Assembly (NCBI RefSeq): GCF_011758745.1
Contig: NZ_JAANOV010000001.1
Coordinates: 496,001-560,000, forward strand
Source of the DNA: Amycolatopsis granulosa
GTDB taxonomy: Bacteria > Actinomycetota > Actinomycetes > Mycobacteriales > Pseudonocardiaceae
DNA: 64,000 nt
Direction of reading: 5' to 3'
Under the pieces are notes generated by a model. That model was not told the DNA's origin. It saw only the letters and a list, made by a program, of their open reading frames with translations, and ran no database searches. A program made the translations under genes and the position numbers. This document shows, in pieces, positions 59,733-64,000 of the stretch; the first letter of the stretch is position 1, and every line of letters starts with the position of its first letter.

Positions 59733-60538
59733 CCGAGCCGGTGGCGGATGCCCGGAGCCTGCTGTTCGTGCCGGGTCACCGCCCGGACCGGTTCGCCAAG
59801 GCCGCGGCCACCGGGTGCGACCTGGTCGTGCTCGACCTGGAGGACGCGGTGGGCCCGGACCGCAAAGCCGGCGCGCGCGAGCACGTCCGGTCCTGGCTGG
59901 ACGCGGGTCACGCCGCCGTGGTGCGGATCAACGCGCCCGGCACGCCCTGGTTCGACGCCGACCTGGCGGCGGTCGCCGGGCGCGCCGCGGCGGTGATGGT
60001 GCCCAAGGCCGAGGACCGCGCGGTGCTGGACGCGCTCGCCGACCGCGGGGCGGGTCCGGTGATCCCGCTGATCGAGACCGCGCTGGGCGTCACCCGGGCG
60101 GTGGAGGTGTGCGGCGCGGATCCGGTGGTGCGGCCCGCGTTCGGCAGCGTCGACCTGGCGGCGCAGCTCGGCGTCGACCACCGCTCGCACGCGGCGCTGC
60201 GGCACGCGCGGTCCGCGGTCGTGCTCGCCGCGGCCGCGGCCGGGTGCGCCGCCCCGGTCGACGGCGTCACCACCGCCCTGGACGACCCGGCGGTGCTGCG
60301 CGCCGACGTCGCGCACGCGATCGAGCTCGGGTTGACCGGCAAGTTGTGCATCCACCCACGCCAGGTGACCGCGGTGAACGACGCGTTCCGCCCCGGCGAA
60401 GCCGAGACCCGCTGGGCGCGGGAGGTGCTGGCGTCGGTGACCGACGGCTCCGTCGGGGTCCACAATGGTCAGATGGTGGACCGCCCGGTGATCCGCCGCG
60501 CGGAGGCGATCCTGGCCCGCGCGCGCCGGACCGGGTAG
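59729..60538 (+). CDS. CitE-like CoA ester lyase (citramalyl/malyl-CoA type)
   Basis: This 269-residue TIM-barrel lyase of the HpcH/HpaI-CitE family has 'LLFVPGHRPDRFAKA', 'VVLDLEDAVGPDRKAGAR' with metal Glu/Asp, 'VVRINAPGTPW' with the catalytic Arg, 'VMVPKAED', 'IPLIETALG' and 'KLCIHPRQV'. It cleaves a 3-hydroxyacyl-CoA such as citramalyl-CoA or malyl-CoA. Context with the hydratase and dehydrogenase gives the pathway sense. No CoA-transferase gene is seen in the window. Confidence 0.9.
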   Translation: MTEPVADARSLLFVPGHRPDRFAKAAATGCDLVVLDLEDAVGPDRKAGAREHVRSWLDAGHAAVVRINAPGTPWFDADLAAVAGRAAAVMVPKAEDRAVLDALADRGAGPVIPLIETALGVTRAVEVCGADPVVRPAFGSVDLAAQLGVDHRSHAALRHARSAVVLAAAAAGCAAPVDGVTTALDDPAVLRADVAHAIELGLTGKLCIHPRQVTAVNDAFRPGEAETRWAREVLASVTDGSVGVHNGQMVDRPVIRRAEAILARARRTG

Positions 60539-60543
60539 TCGTC

Positions 60544-60565
60544 GTGCCGGTGCCACCACCGGTAC
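60544..60565. terminator. Hairpin between the CitE-like and DUF5997 genes
   Basis: GTGCCGGTG-CCAC-CACCGGTAC forms a 9-bp stem with one G-T pair. It lies in the 58-base gap between convergent stops. Confidence 0.5.
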
Positions 60566-60596
60566 GGCGGCGGCACGGTCCGGCCCGGACGTGCGG

Positions 60597-60971
60597 TCAG
60601 CGCTGGTTCTTCTCCTTCTGGCGCGCGGCCTCCTTTCGCACGTCCGCCTGCAGGGCGCGCTCGCGCTGGAGCCACTCGGGGTTCTCGGTCCTGAGGGCGT
60701 CGATCTGCTCGCTGGTCAGCGGGTCGGTGATCCCGCCGCGGGCCAGGCCGCCGATCGACACGCCCAGCTTCGCCGCGACCACCTGGCGCGGGTGCGGCCC
60801 GTTGCGGCGCAGGTCCCGCAGCCACTCCGGCGGGTCGCTCTGCAGGGCGTTCAGCTCGTCGCGCGAGACGACACCCTCCCGGAACTGCGCCGGGGTGGCT
60901 TCGAGGTACACGCCCAGCTTCTTCGCCGCCGTCGCCGGCTTCATCGTCTGGGGGGTCTTCTGCGACGTCAT
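60597..60971 (-). CDS. DUF5997 family protein
   Basis: This 124-residue basic protein matches DUF5997: 'MKPATAAKKLGVYLEATPAQFREGVVSRDELNALQSDPPEWLRDLRRNGPHPRQVVAAKLGVSIGGLARGGI' is characteristic. The two similar segments (FREGVVSRDELNALQSDPPEWL and LARGGITDPLTSEQIDALRTENPEWL) look like an internal repeat, perhaps HTH-like. It is usually beside a LysR-like effector protein, as here. TACGCT lies seven bases before the ATG, implying a leaderless mRNA. Function unknown. Confidence 0.82.
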   Translation of the reverse strand: MTSQKTPQTMKPATAAKKLGVYLEATPAQFREGVVSRDELNALQSDPPEWLRDLRRNGPHPRQVVAAKLGVSIGGLARGGITDPLTSEQIDALRTENPEWLQRERALQADVRKEAARQKEKNQR

Positions 60972-60978
60972 GCCGTCC

Positions 60979-61010
60979 AGCGTATCCGCCGCGGTCACGG
61001 CCGGTAGCCT
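60979..61010. promoter_or_regulatory. Divergent leaderless promoters of the DUF5997 and LysR-like genes
   Basis: TACGCT (60979-60984, read leftwards) is seven bases from the DUF5997 ATG. TAGCCT (61005-61010, read rightwards) is six bases from the GTG at 61017. The two -10 boxes lie about 20 bases apart back to back, so RNA polymerase can probably serve only one side at a time. Confidence 0.5.
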
Positions 61011-61016
61011 GGCGTG

Positions 61017-61751
61017 GTGACCGAGCCGGACGCCGCCCCCTCCTTCACGCTCGGCTACGTACCGGGGGTGACGCCCGGCAAGTGGGTGCGGATCTGGCAG
61101 GAACGCACCCCCGGCGTCCCGCTCGAGCTGGTGCAGGTCGGTGCCGCCGAGGCGGCCGGCCGGGTGCGCGAGCGCGAGCTCGACGCGGTGCTGCTGCGCC
61201 TGCCGACGGACCGCACCGGGCTGCACGCCATCCCGCTCTACACGGAGACGACCGTGGTGGTGGTCCCCAAGGACCACGTGGTGACCGCGGCGGACGAGGT
61301 GCACACCGGCGACCTGGCCGACGAACTGGTGCTGCACCCGCTGGACGACACGCTCGGCTGGGCGCGCCCGCCGGGCCGGCCGGCCCTCGACCGGCCCGCC
61401 ACCACGGCCGACGCGATCCAGCTGGTCGCGGCCGGGGTGGGCGTGCTCGTCGTGCCCCAGTCGCTCGCCCGGCTGCACCACCGGCGCGACCTCACCTACC
61501 GGCCGGTGGCCGACGCCCCGCAGTCGCAGGTGGCGCTGTCCTGGCTCGAGGACGAGACGACCGACCTGGTGGAGCAGTTCATCGGGATCGTGCGCGGCCG
61601 GACGGTCAACAGCACCCGCGGCCGCCCGCCCGCGCCGAAGCAGTCGAAGGCGAAACGCCCCGCGGCCGACGAGCGCAAGCCCGCGCCGCGCCGGAACCAG
61701 CCCCGCGGCGCGTCCCGTGGGGGCCGCCGCGGCAAACCCCGCCGCCGCTGA
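61017..61751 (+). CDS. LysR-type effector-binding domain protein without DNA-binding domain
   Basis: This 244-residue protein has only the LysR substrate-binding fold (residues 5-190: 'SFTLGYVPGVTPGKWVRIWQERTPGVPLELVQVG', 'DAVLLRLP', 'IPLYTETTVVVVPKDHVV', 'AAGVGVLVVPQSLARLHH'). No helix-turn-helix precedes it. A 50-residue Lys/Arg/Pro-rich tail follows ('RKPAPRRNQPRGASRGGRRGKPRRR'), which could bind nucleic acid. The pair with DUF5997 is frequent in actinobacteria. It may sense a small molecule and act with the DUF5997 protein; unknown. Confidence 0.8.
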   Translation: MTEPDAAPSFTLGYVPGVTPGKWVRIWQERTPGVPLELVQVGAAEAAGRVRERELDAVLLRLPTDRTGLHAIPLYTETTVVVVPKDHVVTAADEVHTGDLADELVLHPLDDTLGWARPPGRPALDRPATTADAIQLVAAGVGVLVVPQSLARLHHRRDLTYRPVADAPQSQVALSWLEDETTDLVEQFIGIVRGRTVNSTRGRPPAPKQSKAKRPAADERKPAPRRNQPRGASRGGRRGKPRRR

Positions 61752-61831
61752 CCGGCCGTTCGCCGCACCGGGTGCGCCCGCTTGCCGCCAACCGGTTTCT
61801 CCGTCACCGATTCCCTGCCAACATCGTGGGA

Positions 61832-63193
61832 ATGAACCAGCCTCTGCGTCCGGGCCTGCGGCAGCGACACGTCCGGATGATCGCCCTCGGCGGGATCATC
61901 GGTGCCAGCCTGTTCGTCGGCAGCGGCGCCGTGGTGCACACGGTCGGCCCGGCGGCGATCCTGTCCTACGCCCTCGGCGGGCTGCTCGTCGTGCTGGTGA
62001 TGCGGATGCTCGGTGAGATGGCGACCGCCTCCCCGGCGCTCGGCTCGTTCATGGAGTACGCCCGGGAAGCGCTCGGCGGCTGGGCCGGCTTCGCGATCGG
62101 CTGGCTGTACTGGTACTTCTGGGTCGGGGTGGTGGCGTTCGAGGCGGTGGCCGGGGCGAAGATCCTCGTCGGCTGGCTGCCGGCGGTGCCCCAGTGGGTG
62201 TTCTCGCTCGCCCTGATGCTGCTGCTGACCGCGACCAACCTGGCCTCGACGCGGTCGTTCGGCGAGACCGAGTTCTGGCTGGCGTCGGTCAAGGTCACCA
62301 CGATCGTGGTGTTCCTGGTGATCGGGGTGCTGTTCGTGCTGGGGCTGTGGCCGCACGCCACGTTCTCGGTCGGCAACGTCGCGCTCGACGGGTTCTTCGC
62401 CACCGGCGGGTTCGCCGTCGTGCACGGCGTGGTGATCGTGATCTTCTCCTACTTCGGCACCGAGATCGTCACCATCGCGGCCGCCGAGTCGGCCGAACCG
62501 GCGAAGGCGGTGGCGAAGGCGACCGCCGCGACGGTGTGGCGCGTCATCCTGTTCTACGTCGGGTCGATCACGCTCATCGTGATGATCACACCGTGGCGCG
62601 AGGTGCCCAGCGACACCAGCCCGTTCGCGGCGGCGTTCGGGCGGTTCGGCATCCCGGCGGCGGAGACGATCGTCAGCGCCGTGGTCCTGACCGCCGCGCT
62701 GTCCGTGCTCAACTCGGGCCTGTACACCGCCTCCCGCATGCTGTTCGCGCTGCGCCGCCACCGCTGGGCGCCCCGCTGGGTCGCCGACGTCAACCGGCGC
62801 GGCGTGCCGTGGAAGGCGATCCTGCTGTCCACTGTGGTCGGTTACGTGGCGGTGGTGATGAGCTACGTCGCGCCGGCCACCATCTTCTGGTTCATCATCA
62901 ACTCCGCCGGCGCGGTGGCGCTGTTCGTCTACGCGTTCATCGCCGGCTCACAGCTGCGCATGCGCCGCGAGCTGGAACGGATCAGCCCCGAGCGGCTGAC
63001 GCTGCGCATGTGGGGTTACCCGTGGCTGAGCCGGCTCACCCTGGTGGCCACCCTCGCCGTGGTGGTCTCGATGCTGTTCGTCGGCGCCGCCCGGTCCCAG
63101 CTCTACCTCAGCGTGCTCAGCCTCGCGGTGATCCTGCTGGTGTACCCGCTGGTCCGGCGCCACGTCGCGGACCAGCCCGCCGGCCGGCGGTGA
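61832..63193 (+). CDS. Amino-acid permease (APC superfamily, GabP/AnsP-like)
   Basis: This 453-residue, 12-helix transporter has the family start 'RQRHVRMIALGGIIGASLFVGSGAVVHTVGPAAILSYALGG' and 'VIFSYFGTEIVTIAAAESAEPAKAVAKATAATVWRVILFYVGSI' in the middle, with the amino-acid permease signature. It imports an amino acid or GABA with a proton. Length is typical. The mRNA start and any ribosome binding site are unclear. The gene follows the LysR-like gene by 80 bases and could be its target. Confidence 0.9.
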   Translation: MNQPLRPGLRQRHVRMIALGGIIGASLFVGSGAVVHTVGPAAILSYALGGLLVVLVMRMLGEMATASPALGSFMEYAREALGGWAGFAIGWLYWYFWVGVVAFEAVAGAKILVGWLPAVPQWVFSLALMLLLTATNLASTRSFGETEFWLASVKVTTIVVFLVIGVLFVLGLWPHATFSVGNVALDGFFATGGFAVVHGVVIVIFSYFGTEIVTIAAAESAEPAKAVAKATAATVWRVILFYVGSITLIVMITPWREVPSDTSPFAAAFGRFGIPAAETIVSAVVLTAALSVLNSGLYTASRMLFALRRHRWAPRWVADVNRRGVPWKAILLSTVVGYVAVVMSYVAPATIFWFIINSAGAVALFVYAFIAGSQLRMRRELERISPERLTLRMWGYPWLSRLTLVATLAVVVSMLFVGAARSQLYLSVLSLAVILLVYPLVRRHVADQPAGRR

Positions 63194-63224
63194 CGCGCAC
63201 TTCCGCGGCGGCCGGGTGGTGGCG

Positions 63225-63230
63225 GATACT
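63225..63230 (+). promoter_or_regulatory. -10 box of a leaderless promoter for the TfoX-N gene
   Basis: GATACT ends five bases before the ATG and no Shine-Dalgarno is present. Confidence 0.4.
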
Positions 63231-63235
63231 CGGGC

Positions 63236-63568
63236 ATGGCCTACGACCCCGAGCTCGCCGACCGCATCCGGGAACTGCTGTCCGGCGCCGAGGGCATCAC
63301 CGAGAAACGGATGTTCGGCGGACTGGCGTTCCTGGTGCACGGCAACATGGCAGTCGCCGCACGGTCGCAGGGCGGACTGCTGGTGCGCGTCGACCCCGCG
63401 GAGGGTGAAAAGCTGCTGGGCGAGGATGTCCGGCCGATGGTGATGCGCGGGCGCGAGATGCCCGGGTGGCTCGAAGTGGACCCCGGCGCGGTGCGTGATC
63501 GCCGCGGCCTCGAACGCTGGGTCACCTCGGGGCTGTCCTACGCGCGCGGACTGCCGGCGAAGGCGTAA
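63236..63568 (+). CDS. TfoX N-terminal domain protein
   Basis: This 110-residue protein matches the TfoX/Sxy N-terminal domain: 'ELADRIRELLSGAEGITEKRMFGGLAFLVHGNMAVAARSQGGLLVRVDP' is the conserved core, with the 'KRMFGGLAF' stretch. In Gammaproteobacteria TfoX regulates competence, but the stand-alone N-domain in actinobacteria has no known role. It is convergent with the methyltransferase at the window edge. Confidence 0.88.
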   Translation: MAYDPELADRIRELLSGAEGITEKRMFGGLAFLVHGNMAVAARSQGGLLVRVDPAEGEKLLGEDVRPMVMRGREMPGWLEVDPGAVRDRRGLERWVTSGLSYARGLPAKA

Positions 63569-63634
63569 CGCGGCGGAATCGCCGGCGCCGCATGCCGTCC
63601 TGACTCCACGGCACGTTCCCCGGTGGCGGCGACG

Positions 63635-64000
63635 TCACCGCAGGCGGGCGAGGACGAGGTAGCGTTCGGCACCGTCGTCGATGGCGTCGAGGTGCCATCC
63701 GGCCGCGGTGAGCGCGGCGCGGATGTTCGGTTCGGCGCGCAGGTCCCCGGCGGTCAGCTCGCGGCCCTGCCGCCGGGTGAGTGCCGCCCGGCCGACGGGG
63801 TGGAACAGGGCGAGGCGGCCGCCCGGACGGCACACCCGGGCCAGCTCACGCAGCCCGGCGACCGGGTCGGCGAGGTGCGTGACCAGGCCCGCGGCGAACA
63901 CCGCGTCCAGTGCCCCGGTGGCGAGGGGCAGGTGCAGGGCGTCGCCGAGCACGAGAGCCGCGAGGTTTTGCCGTCCCCGGGCGGCGGCCTCGTGGAGCAT
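63635..64000 (-). CDS. Class I SAM-dependent methyltransferase, C-terminal part
   Basis: The gene is cut by the right window edge; 121 residues are visible. 'LVLGDALHLPLATGALDAVFAAGLVTHLADPVAGLRELARVCRPGGRLALFHPVGRAAL' shows the acidic end of the third strand (GDA), motif post-II and the 'CRPGGRLAL' motif III of Rossmann methyltransferases. The SAM-binding glycine loop would be upstream, beyond base 64000. It may act on a small molecule; substrate unknown. Confidence 0.85.
   Translation of the reverse strand: MLHEAAARGRQNLAALVLGDALHLPLATGALDAVFAAGLVTHLADPVAGLRELARVCRPGGRLALFHPVGRAALTRRQGRELTAGDLRAEPNIRAALTAAGWHLDAIDDGAERYLVLARLR

Overview
The window is 64 kb of very GC-rich DNA. It has GTG starts, strongly biased third positions, ATGA/GTGA gene overlaps and several promoters that place a -10 box 5-8 bases ahead of a start codon (leaderless mRNAs). 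Gene content (actinobacterial-type gas vesicle cluster, DUF5691/DUF5682/DUF5997 proteins, IclR-controlled glycerol genes, an ARG box) points to a filamentous actinomycete, most likely Pseudonocardiaceae such as Amycolatopsis. The genus is inference. The DNA looks like ordinary chromosome with accessory metabolic islands: I found no rRNA or tRNA gene, CRISPR array, transposase, integrase or phage module.

Layout. 0-10 kb: the end of a TAXI-type binding protein, a thioesterase, TrmL, a DUF2267 protein, a MoxR-DUF58-VWA operon, MobA, a flavin-dependent oxidoreductase, and a 2-oxoacid dehydrogenase set (E1 alpha, E1 beta, a lone lipoyl domain, an alpha/beta hydrolase). 10-14.5 kb: a secreted protein, a MarR/SDR divergent pair and a TetR/MFS divergent pair, each pair with a visible palindromic operator. 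14.5-19.7 kb: a ten-gene gas vesicle operon read leftwards from a sigma-B-like promoter. 19.8-23.2 kb: an ArsR-SRPBCC fusion, MFS and LysR genes, and a YjbR protein. 23.2-28.7 kb: a glycerol locus in which an IclR regulator with two near-identical 15-bp operators sits between a glycerol kinase fused to a hemerythrin-like domain and a glpF-glpK operon. 28.7-30.8 kb: a thiolase and a DUF1345 membrane protein. 30.8-40.3 kb: what looks like a complete non-phosphorylative L-fucose (or related deoxysugar) pathway with its own GntR regulator and ribose-type ABC importer. 40.3-46.5 kb: a lipase-like protein, an ABC exporter with a LolA/RseB-like partner, an MFS pump and a dimeric alpha/beta-barrel protein.

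46.5-53.6 kb is the most intriguing block. It is a tightly overlapping five-gene operon (SWIM zinc finger, DUF5691, MoxR-type AAA+, DUF5682, VWA), with a strong terminator hairpin before it and a leaderless promoter at its head. It looks like one molecular machine whose function is unknown to me. 53.7-64 kb: argG under an ARG box, a cytochrome P450, a GH12-like lipoprotein, an acyl-CoA dehydrogenase/MaoC/CitE operon, a DUF5997 and LysR-like effector-domain pair with divergent leaderless promoters, an amino-acid permease, a TfoX-N protein and the start of a methyltransferase gene.

Convergent gene pairs are often closed by GC-rich hairpins that span or lie between their stop codons.
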